This document shows, one piece after another, positions 24,408-31,691 of a DNA stretch of 36,193 bases. The position numbers were made by a program, and so were the translations under genes. The DNA is from Pseudomonadota bacterium (lineage in GTDB: Bacteria; Desulfobacterota; JAPLJL01), in the NCBI GenBank assembly GCA_026388655.1, contig JAPLJI010000080.1:1-36193 (forward strand). The letters are read 5' to 3'. The notes under the pieces were generated by a model. It worked only from the letters and a program-made list of their open reading frames with translations, did not search any database and had not been told where the DNA came from. The first letter of the stretch is position 1. Each line of letters begins with the position of its first letter.

Positions 24408-24484
24408 TGACGACCGTTGGACACCATCTATAAACGCGATCATATAATTCGCTGAACGAATACCAGAACGGGAAGAATGCGAAT

Positions 24485-24513
24485 AAAAAAAGGGCCCCGT
24501 TTCCGGGGCCCTT
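24485..24513 (-). terminator. Rho-independent terminator after the HHH protein genes
   Basis: On the minus strand, AAGGGCCCCG pairs with CGGGGCCCTT around a short AAA-containing loop and is followed by a T run. It lies about 35 bp after the stop of the 24550 gene and should end the transcript of both helix-hairpin-helix genes. Confidence 0.9.
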
Positions 24514-24549
24514 GAAATCAATCCTGAAAATAGTAAAGCAAAATAACTA

Positions 24550-24966
24550 TTATTTGCCGGCCGGCTTCGCCGGAGCCGTAGCAGCGGGTGCCGCAGGCGG
24601 GGCCGGAGCCGTAGCAGCGGGTGCCGCAAGCGGGGCCGGAGCCGGGGCAGCAGGCTTAGCTGGAGCGGCCGGCTTTGCCGCGGTAGGCGGGGTCGGAGCT
24701 GGGGCCGCCGGAGCGGGTTCGGTCTTCGAGGCTTCGACCTTATTGGCGGCCGGGTTAAGGGTGGTTTTTCCTTCAATCACTACCTTGTCCTTGATTATGT
24801 GCCAGCAGGCCTTCCCGACCACCTTTTTAATGTCTTTAGGGGATTTAAAACGCACTTTTGCCCGCTCATTGAGAATGGCCTGGGCGGTTTTTTCCTCCAG
24901 ATTGAGGAGTTTCAACTCGTCCAGGGTGGCGGTATTTATATTCACGACTCCTTTCCAATTTTCCAT
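24550..24966 (-). CDS. Small helix-hairpin-helix protein with Ala/Pro-rich repeat tail
   Basis: The 138-residue protein has one ComEA-like helix-hairpin-helix domain (about 1-70: VVNINTATLDELKLLNLEEK, then AQAILNERAKVRFKSPKDIK). An Ala/Pro/Lys tail follows (about 85-138) with APAATAPAP repeats encoded by a 33-bp tandem repeat. ATG 24966 has AAGGAGGAAGTATC upstream; an in-frame start at 24990 would precede that site. No signal peptide is visible, unlike the paralogous protein encoded upstream at 25016-25669, which has the same VVNINTAT domain. The HHH fold in ComEA binds DNA non-specifically, but the role here is unknown. Both genes share strand and the terminator at 24485. Confidence 0.8.
   Translation of the reverse strand: MENWKGVVNINTATLDELKLLNLEEKTAQAILNERAKVRFKSPKDIKKVVGKACWHIIKDKVVIEGKTTLNPAANKVEASKTEPAPAAPAPTPPTAAKPAAPAKPAAPAPAPLAAPAATAPAPPAAPAATAPAKPAGK
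24569..24655. repeat. 33-bp tandem repeat in the HHH protein tail
   Basis: The unit starting GCCGGAGCCGTAGCAGCGGG occurs at 24569-24601 and 24602-24634 with one base change, followed by a partial third copy to about 24655. The unit is a multiple of three, so copy-number change alters only the length of the Ala/Pro tail. Confidence 0.85.
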
Positions 24967-25015
24967 GATACTTCCTCCTTCTTTTATCAAACAAGTTAAA
25001 TAACTGAAATTTTTA

Positions 25016-25669
25016 CTATTTATTTTTCCGAGCCGCTTCTTTCTTGTGAGTGGCTTTCTTCTTCTGAGCGGCTTTCTCGGCCGGCTTCATGGTGGTCTCG
25101 CCCGCAACCACGACTAGGTCCTTAATCTTTGCCAACTCCTTAACGGTGATTCCTTTTACCGCTTGGAGATCTTCCGCGGACTTGAATTCTCCCTTTTTGC
25201 GGTGGGCAATAATCGCCTTGGCCAGCTTTTTCGTAATCCCCGGGAGAAGACAGAGCTGCTCAGCGGTGGCGGTGTTGATGTTTACCACTTCCTTAGCCAC
25301 GGCGGGAGCCGGAGCTGCGGGAGCGGTAACACCCTGGGGAGCCGGAGGAATGATCTTGGAAAGATTAATATTTTGTTCTGTCAGGATTTTCCCGCCTTCA
25401 ACCAAGATCCCCATCAGCGGCTTCGAATCATAACCTTCCTTTTTAGCTTCCAGAGTATATTGGCCGGCCGGCACCCCGTTGATGGTATAAGTCCCGGAAT
25501 CATCAGTGGCGGTGGTCAGGGCGGTTCCCGCCACGGAAATAGTGATCCCGGCATTACCGGTCGCGGCGCCATCCAGGGTGGCTTTTCCTTCGATTGTGCC
25601 GGGTTTCTTCGCGCATGTAAAAGCCAGAGCTAATCCCAGAGCCAGAGAAACATACATAAACTTTTTCAT
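25016..25669 (-). CDS. Exported protein: carboxypeptidase-regulatory-like domain plus ComEA-like HHH
   Basis: The 217-residue protein starts with a signal peptide (MKKFMYVSLALGLALAFTCAKK), possibly a lipoprotein although AFTC is a weak lipobox. A carboxypeptidase-regulatory-like beta domain spans about 25-105 (GTIEGKATLDGAATGNAGIT, then DDSGTYTINGVPAGQYTLEA). An Ala/Pro linker leads to an HHH domain (about 125-190: VVNINTATAEQLCLLPGITK, then AIIAHRKKGEFKSAEDLQAV). The tail is Lys-rich (AQKKKATHKKEAARKNK). AGGAGGG lies eight bases before ATG 25669. The domain pair suggests an envelope-anchored DNA-binding or scaffold protein, perhaps linked to DNA uptake; no comEC or pil gene is nearby to support that. 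The downstream gene encodes a paralogous HHH domain. Confidence 0.8.
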   Translation of the reverse strand: MKKFMYVSLALGLALAFTCAKKPGTIEGKATLDGAATGNAGITISVAGTALTTATDDSGTYTINGVPAGQYTLEAKKEGYDSKPLMGILVEGGKILTEQNINLSKIIPPAPQGVTAPAAPAPAVAKEVVNINTATAEQLCLLPGITKKLAKAIIAHRKKGEFKSAEDLQAVKGITVKELAKIKDLVVVAGETTMKPAEKAAQKKKATHKKEAARKNK

Positions 25670-26082
25670 TTTTGAATCCCTCCTAAAAATTGGTTAATAA
25701 AACGTTAAACCACTAAAAAAATCCGGCGAAAATAAATATGATTTTTTCTCCCTAAGGCGGCCAGGCATTGCTGTGGTTTTCCACAATCTTCTTCATCTAC
25801 CTTTCACTCCGATCCAAAATTGTCAAAGAAATAATGTCCTTGAATTTTTTCGGAGAAACTAAAGACTATTCCGACTATAAACGCGACCAAAATGGCTATA
25901 ATATTTCAAGCCATTTGCCTTTTGATTTCGATTCTTTTCTTTTAATTAAATGCCAAGAGTATGTTTATTCTTAATGGCATCATAAAAGATAATCCAATTT
26001 CGAATGTATGCCCTATTTTATTTCCGGAATCTATTCCCTTCATAGCGTTCTTAGTCCTTATCTGCCATTTACCCGATCAATT
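25670..26082. other. AT-rich spacer without a convincing gene
   Basis: This stretch is clearly AT-richer than its surroundings. Two short + strand frames (about 68 and 97 codons) cross it, but neither has a ribosome-binding site or a recognisable family, and the second runs antisense through the terminator and the 61-aa gene. A GTGGTTTTCCAC palindrome lies near 25771. I see nothing else. Confidence 0.5.
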
Positions 26083-26130
26083 AAAAAGTCGAGCGTGTAG
26101 GGTCAGTTTCGAATCTGGCCTCACACGCTC
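26083..26130 (-). terminator. Rho-independent terminator after the Pro/Gln-rich peptide gene
   Basis: A stem of about 16 bp with small mismatches pairs GAGCGTGTAGGGTCAG (26091-26106) with CTGGCCTCACACGCTC (26115-26130). On the minus strand it is followed by GAC and five T (26087-26083). It lies about a dozen bases after the stop codon of the 26143 gene. Confidence 0.85.
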
Positions 26131-26142
26131 TTGGTTTGCCTA

Positions 26143-26328
26143 TTACTTCTGCGGATTTGGCGTAATAGGTTGCTGCTCTGGTTTTTGCTGCGGTGAAGAT
26201 GGCTGCTTGGGCGATGGGTTTGGTTCAGGGTTGCCAGTAGGATTTTGCGGTTGATCTGATTTCCATTGAAGGGGAGCAGATTTAGGAGGCTGAGAACGAT
26301 TTTTATTACCGGTTTTCAAATTAGCCAT
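26143..26328 (-). CDS. Small Pro/Gln/Asn-rich protein, unknown function
   Basis: A 61-residue protein, MANLKTGNKNRSQPPKSAPL followed by a tail rich in Pro, Gln, Asn and Lys (QPQNPTGNPEPNPSPKQPSS). It has no hydrophobic segment and looks intrinsically disordered. I believe it is real because AGAGGTGA lies about seven bases before the ATG. A promoter (TTGACA-N17-TATTTT) lies upstream and a strong terminator follows the stop. I recognise no family. It is transcribed divergently from the HTH-EIIA gene, and its leader contains two direct repeats. Its composition and the low GC of this islet differ from neighbours, consistent with separate origin. Confidence 0.65.
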   Translation of the reverse strand: MANLKTGNKNRSQPPKSAPLQWKSDQPQNPTGNPEPNPSPKQPSSPQQKPEQQPITPNPQK

Positions 26329-26344
26329 TATATATTCACCTCTC

Positions 26345-26376
26345 TTCTTTGTAAATTTGAGTAATTCTTTGTAAAT
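26345..26376. promoter_or_regulatory. Direct repeats, possible operator in the leader of the small-protein gene
   Basis: TTCTTTGTAAAT occurs at 26345-26356 and again at 26365-26376, exactly 20 bp apart (about two helical turns), between the minus-strand promoter and the start of the 61-aa gene. A regulator-binding site is a reasonable guess; the adjacent HTH-EIIA protein is the obvious candidate binder. Confidence 0.45.
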
Positions 26377-26388
26377 CTACGAACTTTA

Positions 26389-26453
26389 TTGACATCTAAT
26401 GTAAAAATAGGTAAAATAATTCAGTTTGTCAATAGGCATAGTTAGATTATAAT
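26389..26453. promoter_or_regulatory. Overlapping divergent promoters in the AT-rich islet
   Basis: On the + strand there are two good promoters: TTGACA (26389-26394) N17 TAAAAT (26412-26417), and TTGTCA (26426-26431) N16 TATAAT (26448-26453). On the minus strand TTGACA (26432-26427) N17 TATTTT (26409-26404) overlaps both. Polymerases firing in opposite directions would compete here. The + promoters serve the HTH-EIIA gene and the minus one serves the 61-aa gene. Confidence 0.65.
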
Positions 26454-26479
26454 TAATACCATCGTTATGGAAGTTTGAA

Positions 26480-27211
26480 GTGAAATCTATGGAAGATCGC
26501 CTAATGACGGTTAAGCAAATTTCCTCATACCTCAATGTCAACGAACGCACTATCCTCAAATTGGTTTCCGATGGGGTTCTTCCTGGTGTAAAGGTCGGGA
26601 ATCAATGGCGCTTTCGAAAGGCTATGATTGACACATGGCTGGACGATCAGATGCTTGGGGTTATACCCAGCCAACTGGACATCTTGGAATTCAACATATC
26701 TCCTCGTCAGATGCTCGAGCTTGCAAACTGCTTCCAGCCGGAGAACATCATCCCTGAACTCGTGGCTCAAACCAAGACCGCAGTCGTGGAAGAACTTGCT
26801 GCACATGCACACCGGCTGGGTCTAATCATCGATAAGACTTGGTTTGTCGGAGCACTCATCGAGCGAGAGAATATCCTGCCGAGTGCCATGGGTAACGGTA
26901 TCGCCTTCTTGCATACACTGCGTCGCCATCCGACAAAGATTTCCCGGCCATTTATGATACTCGGTCGATCTCGAAATGGAATTGATTTCGATTCACTAGA
27001 CGGTCAGCCTACCCACCTCTTTTTTGTGCTAGGCCTTAAATTCGAGGAATTACATCTTCCCTGGTTACATAAGTTAATGCAGATGTTTGCACAAGGTGAG
27101 GCGATTAAAAACCTGCTTGTAGCTCCTGATGCTGATGCTATCTATAAAACTCTTTGTAAGGCTGAACTCGATCTTCGGCCAGAGCCGAGGGTTGAGGTCC
27201 ACAAAGAATAG
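26480..27211 (+). CDS. HTH (excisionase/MerR-like) - PTS EIIA (type 2) fusion regulator
   Basis: The 243-residue protein has an N-terminal helix-turn-helix (about 8-58: MTVKQISSYLNVNERTILKL, then WRFRKAMIDTWL) of the excisionase type. A PTS_EIIA_2/IIANtr-like domain follows (about 72-225). GNGIAFLHTLRRHP retains the phospho-acceptor histidine (His145) in the usual GNGIAxxH context, so phosphotransfer is possible. GTG 26480 has GGAAG six bases upstream; ATG 26489 and ATG 26504 are alternatives. It probably senses PTS phosphorylation and binds DNA; targets are unknown. In E. coli ptsN (EIIANtr) is in the lptCAB-rpoN cluster. Here this gene lies beside lptC but on the opposite strand. The gene is AT-richer than its neighbours. 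Confidence 0.85.
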   Translation: MKSMEDRLMTVKQISSYLNVNERTILKLVSDGVLPGVKVGNQWRFRKAMIDTWLDDQMLGVIPSQLDILEFNISPRQMLELANCFQPENIIPELVAQTKTAVVEELAAHAHRLGLIIDKTWFVGALIERENILPSAMGNGIAFLHTLRRHPTKISRPFMILGRSRNGIDFDSLDGQPTHLFFVLGLKFEELHLPWLHKLMQMFAQGEAIKNLLVAPDADAIYKTLCKAELDLRPEPRVEVHKE

Positions 27212-27585
27212 GGAAAGCTATTAAGCGATAAAAACTCAACTCGTTGAATTATTATTGAACTTGTAATTCCCCTTGGTTTTGCCACGGGGTTACCTTATTT
27301 CGTCATTCCGCATCCCCAATCAAGTTGAGGACATGCTTGATGCGGCCTGCTCGAGCTGACGCTCGTGTCGGCTAGGGAATCCAGAATTTATTGAATGACG
27401 ACATCTGGATTCCCGTTCCCCGCTTAAGACCTGCGAGGACAAGTTTCACGGGAATGACGATGCGGATTCCTCCCGCCGCTGGGGGGGTGAAGAATCTTTC
27501 TTCCGATGAGGAAGTCAGAAGAACCAGATCCTTCGCTGGTGCTCAGGATGACATTATGAGCGTTTTACAATGGTTTCCGTAAAAG
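27212..27585. repeat. GTCATTCC and GAAGAATCT repeats filling the gap before lptC
   Basis: A GTCATTCC...GGAATGAC element spans 27302-27458, relative of the one inside the surface-protein gene. A GAAGAATCT-family copy spans about 27489-27575, containing GAAGAACCAGATCCTTCGC, CTCAGGATGACATT and the TTTTACAATGGTTTC tail. No gene is visible. Confidence 0.7.
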
Positions 27586-28209
27586 TTATTTTGGTGAAGG
27601 TTTTTCTTTAACCTTCAGAAATTCGCGGATCTTGGCGGGGGTGAGCTCGGCGGAAATGCCGTTTTCAATCGTGAGCTTGCCAGAGTTGGTATTAATCCTG
27701 AGCAGGTTGCCGCGGGCGTAAAGGTTGGGTCCGGTCACGGTGAGGAAGGAGGCAAAAACCAGCTCCTTAAGCTTGTTGTCGAAGGATCCTTCCCCCGCCG
27801 CGATCCGCAGTCCGTCCTGGGTAACCGCGGTGATGCCGGCGGGAAGGCTCAGGATTTCCCGGTCCAGGTCATACCGGCCCGAATCGCTGAAGATTCGAAT
27901 CTCGCCGCCCGCCTGAGGATAAACGCGGGCCCGGACATCTTCCAGGTTGGCGATTTTGGGATCTTCCCGGTATTCCGCGGCCTTCGCCTGGATTTTCATG
28001 GTCAGATTTTTCCCATCCATGCGGAGATAGGAAACATCCGTGATTCTCAGGCTGCTGGAGGAATAAACCTGGTCCCGGGGAGGGGTCTTTCCCCCGATCA
28101 GCTTTTTCCCGGTTTGGAAGTAAAAGAAAATCCCGGCGCCCAGGAGGACGAAAATCAGGACATAGGTCCGGAGAGGAAATTTCCTGGGCATGGTTTGGTT
28201 TTCGGCCAT
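27586..28209 (-). CDS. lptC: LPS export ABC-system periplasmic protein LptC
   Basis: The 207-residue protein has one N-terminal membrane helix (LRTYVLIFVLLGAGIFFYF, about 14-32) and a periplasmic LptC/OstA-like beta-jellyroll domain (about 55-195: MKIQAKAAEYREDPKIANLE, then YDLDREILSLPAGITAVTQD). LptC hands LPS from LptB2FG to LptA. It lies after kdsC on the same strand, as in many Gram-negatives, but a 260-bp REP-filled gap intervenes and lptA and lptB do not follow. The start at 28209 has no clear ribosome-binding site; an ATG at 28191 is an alternative. By eye LptC is the best call because of size, anchor and position. Confidence 0.82.
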   Translation of the reverse strand: MAENQTMPRKFPLRTYVLIFVLLGAGIFFYFQTGKKLIGGKTPPRDQVYSSSSLRITDVSYLRMDGKNLTMKIQAKAAEYREDPKIANLEDVRARVYPQAGGEIRIFSDSGRYDLDREILSLPAGITAVTQDGLRIAAGEGSFDNKLKELVFASFLTVTGPNLYARGNLLRINTNSGKLTIENGISAELTPAKIREFLKVKEKPSPK

Positions 28210-28212
28210 ATC

Positions 28213-28471
28213 TTATATTGTAAATTCTAAATTCAAAATTCCAAACAATCTTAAAAAACCATGATTTTAGAAACCGTTATAAACCCGAAAAATGCTGTTG
28301 GTATTCCCAAACAATCCTGTAGTTGCCCGATTTATCGGGCGCTTTTTTAAAAACCGCCGATGAATCGGCCTACTACATAAAGTTCAGATCGTAAAAGACG
28401 ATGAGGAAGAGAGATTCTTCTCCCCCGCCATAGGCGGGGGAGAAGAATGACAAAGTAAGTGTTATTTTAAG
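28213..28471. repeat. REP pair with conserved flank and GAAGAATCT copy between kdsC and lptC
   Basis: From 28213 a short AAATTCAAAATTCC array is followed (28271-28318) by ACCCGAAAAATGCTGTTGG, the same flank as at 7611-7651 in reverse. Then comes a REP pair GTAG (28319) ... CTAC (28373) with hairpins TTGCCCGATTTATCGGGC and GCCGATGAATCGGC. A GAAGAATCT-family piece with CCCCCGCC/GGCGGGGG arms (about 28385-28465) ends the gap. It splits the kds/lpt operon. Confidence 0.75.
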
Positions 28472-29011
28472 TTAGGTGCGGCGCTTTTTCCGCCGGGAGA
28501 GACGGGGTTCGGATAATTCGCGCAAAATCAGCTCCGCGATCTCGCGGACGGCTCCCTCTCCTCCCCGCCGGCGGGAGGCATAAAGCGCGACCCGGGATAG
28601 CTCGGGAGGGCAGCCCCGGACGGTGAAAGGCAATCCCACCTTTTTTAGCAGGTCGAGGTCCGGGAGATCGTCACCCACGTAACCGACCTCCCGGTCTTCC
28701 AGTCTGAGCTTACGCTTCAGCTTTTCGTAGGCCGCGACTTTGTTGGCAACACCGGTTTGTACGATCTTGACCCCGAGTTCCCGAGCCCGCAGGGCCACCA
28801 GGGGGGATTTGCGGTTGCTGATAAATCCCACCGCGATCCCGGCTTCCTGCAGAAGCTTGATCCCCAGCCCATCGTGAACGTGAAAGCTTTTCAATTCAAA
28901 TCCCCCGGGGCCGAGGTAGATTTTTCCGTCGGTCAGGACTCCGTCCACATCCAGGAGTAGAAGGCGGAGGGCGGGGGTCCGGCGGGCGAGGGTTCGGGCC
29001 CGGCTGTTCAT
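28472..29011 (-). CDS. kdsC: 3-deoxy-D-manno-octulosonate 8-phosphate phosphatase (KdsC, HAD family)
   Basis: The 179-residue C0-type HAD phosphatase has the motif-1 nucleophile region LLLLDVDGVLTDGKIYL, then VGFISNRKSPLVALRARELG (motif 2) and VGYVGDDLPDLDLLKKVG (motif 4 metal ligands). These are KdsC hallmarks, and the tetrameric family has this short length. It dephosphorylates Kdo-8-phosphate to Kdo. Its ATG overlaps the kdsD stop by 4 bp (29008-29011), so the genes are translationally coupled. A Lys/Arg-rich C-terminal tail (LSRRKKRRT) is unusual but harmless. Confidence 0.93.
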   Translation of the reverse strand: MNSRARTLARRTPALRLLLLDVDGVLTDGKIYLGPGGFELKSFHVHDGLGIKLLQEAGIAVGFISNRKSPLVALRARELGVKIVQTGVANKVAAYEKLKRKLRLEDREVGYVGDDLPDLDLLKKVGLPFTVRGCPPELSRVALYASRRRGGEGAVREIAELILRELSEPRLSRRKKRRT

Positions 29012-30060
29012 AGAATCCCGGCCCGGATCAGGTCGTGCAGGTGGATGATGCCCACCGGGGTATTCATCCTTTCCTGCTCGTAGACGAAAAGGGAGGTGAT
29101 CGAGTATTGCTCCATGATATGCAGGGCCTGGGCGGCCAGGGCCTGGCGCTCGATTTTCTTGGGGTCGCGGTTCATGATCTCCTCGGCGTGGCGCTCGAGG
29201 AGATCGGGGTAGCGCTCCAGGGCCCGGCGGAGGTCGCCGTCGGTAATAACCCCGATCAGCTCCCCGCGGGTATTGGTGACCCCGGCCACTCCCAGCCGTT
29301 TCCCGGTGATGACGAGGAGGATATCCCGCATCTTCAGCCCGGCCGCGGCCAGGGGGATCTCCGAACCGGTGTGCATCAGGTCCTCGACCCGGAGGAGGAG
29401 GCGCCGGCCGATGATTCCGCCGGGGTGGATCAGGGCCAGGTCTTCCTGGCTGATCCCCCGCCTTTCCATCAGGGCGATGGCCAGGGCGTCGGAAAGGGCC
29501 AGGGCCGCGGTGGTGCTGGCGGTGGGGGAAATCCCGAAGGGACAGGCCTCATTCGGGACGCTCGCGTCCAAAATAATGTCGGCGGACTGGGAGAGGGTGG
29601 AATTGGAATTACCGGTGATGGCGATGAGCTTCAGGCCCAGGCGCTTGATGATGGGGAGCAGCTCGAGCATTTCCTCGGTTTCCCCGGAATTGGAGAGGGC
29701 CACCAGCATGTCCCGGCCCGAGAGGATGCCCAGGCCTCCGTGAATGGACTCGGTGGGGTGCAGGAAAACCGCGGGGGTCCCGGTCGAGGAGAGGGTGGAG
29801 GCGAACTTGTGGGCGATGATCCCGGATTTCCCGAGCCCGGTAACCACCACCTTGCCCTCGCAGGCAAGGATCAGGTTGACGGCGTTCCGGAACGAGTCAT
29901 CCAGGTGTTCGATCAGTTTCAGAATCGCCTCGGCCTCGGTTTTCAGAACCTTCCGGGCGCTGATGACCGGGTCGAAACGGGTGATCTTGCGGACGGCTTC
30001 CGTCTCCGGCTGGGGGTTTTTTTCCTTTTCCACCCAGGGATTGGCGGGAACGGTTTTCAT
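29008..30060 (-). CDS. kdsD: D-arabinose 5-phosphate isomerase (SIS + CBS domains)
   Basis: The 350-residue protein has a SIS domain (about 50-200: GLGKSGIIAHKFASTLSSTG, then LHPTESIHGGLGILSGRDML and ALSNSGETEEML). A tandem CBS pair follows (about 230-350: RGELIGVITDGDLRRALERY and PVGIIHLHDLI). This is the KdsD/GutQ layout. It converts ribulose-5-phosphate to arabinose-5-phosphate, the KdsA substrate. It overlaps kdsA upstream and kdsC downstream by 4-bp overlaps, consistent with a coupled Kdo operon. It has about 20 extra N-terminal residues compared with E. coli KdsD (MKTVPANPWVEKEKNPQPET). Confidence 0.94.
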   Translation of the reverse strand: MKTVPANPWVEKEKNPQPETEAVRKITRFDPVISARKVLKTEAEAILKLIEHLDDSFRNAVNLILACEGKVVVTGLGKSGIIAHKFASTLSSTGTPAVFLHPTESIHGGLGILSGRDMLVALSNSGETEEMLELLPIIKRLGLKLIAITGNSNSTLSQSADIILDASVPNEACPFGISPTASTTAALALSDALAIALMERRGISQEDLALIHPGGIIGRRLLLRVEDLMHTGSEIPLAAAGLKMRDILLVITGKRLGVAGVTNTRGELIGVITDGDLRRALERYPDLLERHAEEIMNRDPKKIERQALAAQALHIMEQYSITSLFVYEQERMNTPVGIIHLHDLIRAGIL

Positions 30061-30917
30061 TGTTTCATCCTTTTCAAGTTGGTCTTAACTAAACGATCAA
30101 TGGCCATAACCTCTGAGAGCAATTTAGGCAATTTCCGCAGGGGAAAGATGTTAGGTCCGTCACATGGCGATTTGTCCGGTTCCGGGTGAACCTCGAGATA
30201 AAGGCCGGCCACCCCCAGCGCGGCCGCAGCCCGCGCCAGGCCGGGGATGAATTCCCGGTGTCCGCCGGAACGGTTCCCGTGCTCCCCGGGGGTTTGCACC
30301 GAGTGGGTGGCGTCAAAGAAGACCGGGTAGCCCAGGCCGCCCATGATTATTAGGGAGCGAAAATCCACAACCAGGTTATGATAGCCAAAGAAAGTCCCCC
30401 GCTCGGTGAGAAGGATCTTCTCGTTCCCGGTGGAGGCAATCTTGCGGGCCACCTCTTTCATGTCCTCGGGGGCGAGGAACTGCCCTTTTTTCACATTGAC
30501 GGGCAGGCCGGTTTTCCCGGCTTCGAGCAGGAGATCGGTCTGGCGGCAGAGAAAGGCGGGGATCTGGAGGGCGTCCAGGACCCGGGCGGCCGGTTTGACC
30601 TCTTCCCGGCAGTGGATATCGGAAATAACCGGAAGCCCGGTTTTTTCCCGGACCCGGACTAGGATTTCCAGGCCCTTTTTCAATCCTACCCCCCGGTAGG
30701 CCGTGAGCGAACTCCGGTTGGCCTTATCATAGGAAGATTTGAAGATCAGGGGGAGGCGGAGCCGGGTGGAGATTCTTTTCAGCTCGGTGGCGATCTCGAG
30801 GGTAAGCTCCAGATCCTCGATCACGCAGGGTCCGGCGATGATGACCAGGGGGCGGTGAGACCCGATCTTGATTTTGCCCAGGACAATTTCCTTCATAATT
30901 TTATAATCATAACTCAT
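30057..30917 (-). CDS. kdsA: 2-dehydro-3-deoxyphosphooctonate aldolase (Kdo-8-phosphate synthase)
   Basis: The protein belongs to the class I DAHP/KDOPS superfamily. Motifs: LVIIAGPCVIEDLELT (PEP site), FKSSYDKANRSS, AFLCRQTDLL, VNVKKGQFLAPEDM, LTERGTFFGYHNLVVDFRS and PVFFDATHSVQTPGEHGNRSGG. It condenses PEP with arabinose-5-phosphate to make Kdo-8-phosphate. The start at 30917 gives 286 residues and a 4-bp overlap with kdsB. ATG 30896 (MKEIVLGKIKIG...) fits the usual KdsA N-terminus as well. The metal-dependent versus metal-independent class was not resolved by eye. Confidence 0.95.
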   Translation of the reverse strand: MSYDYKIMKEIVLGKIKIGSHRPLVIIAGPCVIEDLELTLEIATELKRISTRLRLPLIFKSSYDKANRSSLTAYRGVGLKKGLEILVRVREKTGLPVISDIHCREEVKPAARVLDALQIPAFLCRQTDLLLEAGKTGLPVNVKKGQFLAPEDMKEVARKIASTGNEKILLTERGTFFGYHNLVVDFRSLIIMGGLGYPVFFDATHSVQTPGEHGNRSGGHREFIPGLARAAAALGVAGLYLEVHPEPDKSPCDGPNIFPLRKLPKLLSEVMAIDRLVKTNLKRMKQ

Positions 30918-31648
30918 ATTTTCAGGGTTTTGGAAATGATTCCCTCCACCCGGGCCAGGTCTTCCTCGGTATCAACCCCGATCGACCGGTGGGAGGTAGT
31001 CGGAACCTTGATCCGGAATCCGAGTTCCAGGAACCGGAGCTGCTCCAGGCTTTCCGCCCGCTCGAGCGGGGTGGGGGAGGATTTTCCGAAGGCGAGGAGG
31101 GGCTCGCGGCGGTAGGCGTAAATCCCGTGGTGAAGATAAAAAACGGGGTCGGAATCCGGGCGCCGGCAATGGGGAATCGGGGAGCGGGAAAAGAACAGGG
31201 CCCAGTCCTCCCGGTCCACCACGACCTTGACGAGGTTGGGGTTTTCAACTTTATCCGCCGGAGAGAACCTGCTTTTCAAGGTGCTGACCGGGGTGTTCGG
31301 GTCCGCGAAAGGTTCCAGCACCTCCTGGAGCATCTGCGGGTCCATGACGGGCTCATCCCCCTGGAGGTTCAGGTAGATGTCGGCCGGGATTTTCTGCGCC
31401 ACCTCCGCGACCCGGTCCGAGCCGGTGGGGTGATCGGGGCGGGTGAGAAGGCATTCGCCCCCAAAAGCCAGGACGGTTTTCCGGATTTCATCATGGTCCG
31501 TGGCCACCACCACCCGGGAGGCGGCCCGGCATTCCCGCGCCCGCTGGTAGACGTGCCAGATCATGGGTTGACCGGCGATTTTTCTTAAAGGTTTGCCCGG
31601 GAGCCGGGAGGAGGCGAAACGGGCCGGGATCACGATCAGGGTTTCCAT
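30914..31648 (-). CDS. kdsB: CMP-Kdo synthetase
   Basis: The 244-residue nucleotidyltransferase starts METLIVIPARFASSRLPGKP, the KdsB CTP-binding loop. IWHVYQRA, ATDHDEI, LTRPDHPTGSDRVAEVA and YLNLQGDEPVM follow, and later HHGIYAYRR and SLEQLRFLE. It activates Kdo with CTP for transfer to lipid A. It is the first gene of the kdsB-A-D-C operon, with a 4-bp overlap into kdsA. No strong ribosome-binding site or promoter is evident before ATG 31648; the spacer to the divergent mutS2 holds a tandem repeat. Confidence 0.95.
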   Translation of the reverse strand: METLIVIPARFASSRLPGKPLRKIAGQPMIWHVYQRARECRAASRVVVATDHDEIRKTVLAFGGECLLTRPDHPTGSDRVAEVAQKIPADIYLNLQGDEPVMDPQMLQEVLEPFADPNTPVSTLKSRFSPADKVENPNLVKVVVDREDWALFFSRSPIPHCRRPDSDPVFYLHHGIYAYRREPLLAFGKSSPTPLERAESLEQLRFLELGFRIKVPTTSHRSIGVDTEEDLARVEGIISKTLKI

Positions 31649-31691
31649 TTGGGTCTGCTTATTATAAAGACTCTTTTATATTATTATAAAC

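Noticed and set aside
25771-25782. Possible DnaA box / replication origin (TTTTCCACA near a palindrome in AT-rich DNA)
   Set aside because: There is only one box, and no cluster of boxes, dnaA, dnaN or other origin gene is near.
25768-26254. Two + strand frames of 68 and 97 codons in the AT-rich spacer
   Set aside because: Neither has a Shine-Dalgarno site or family motifs. The second is antisense to a terminator hairpin and to the better supported 61-aa gene.
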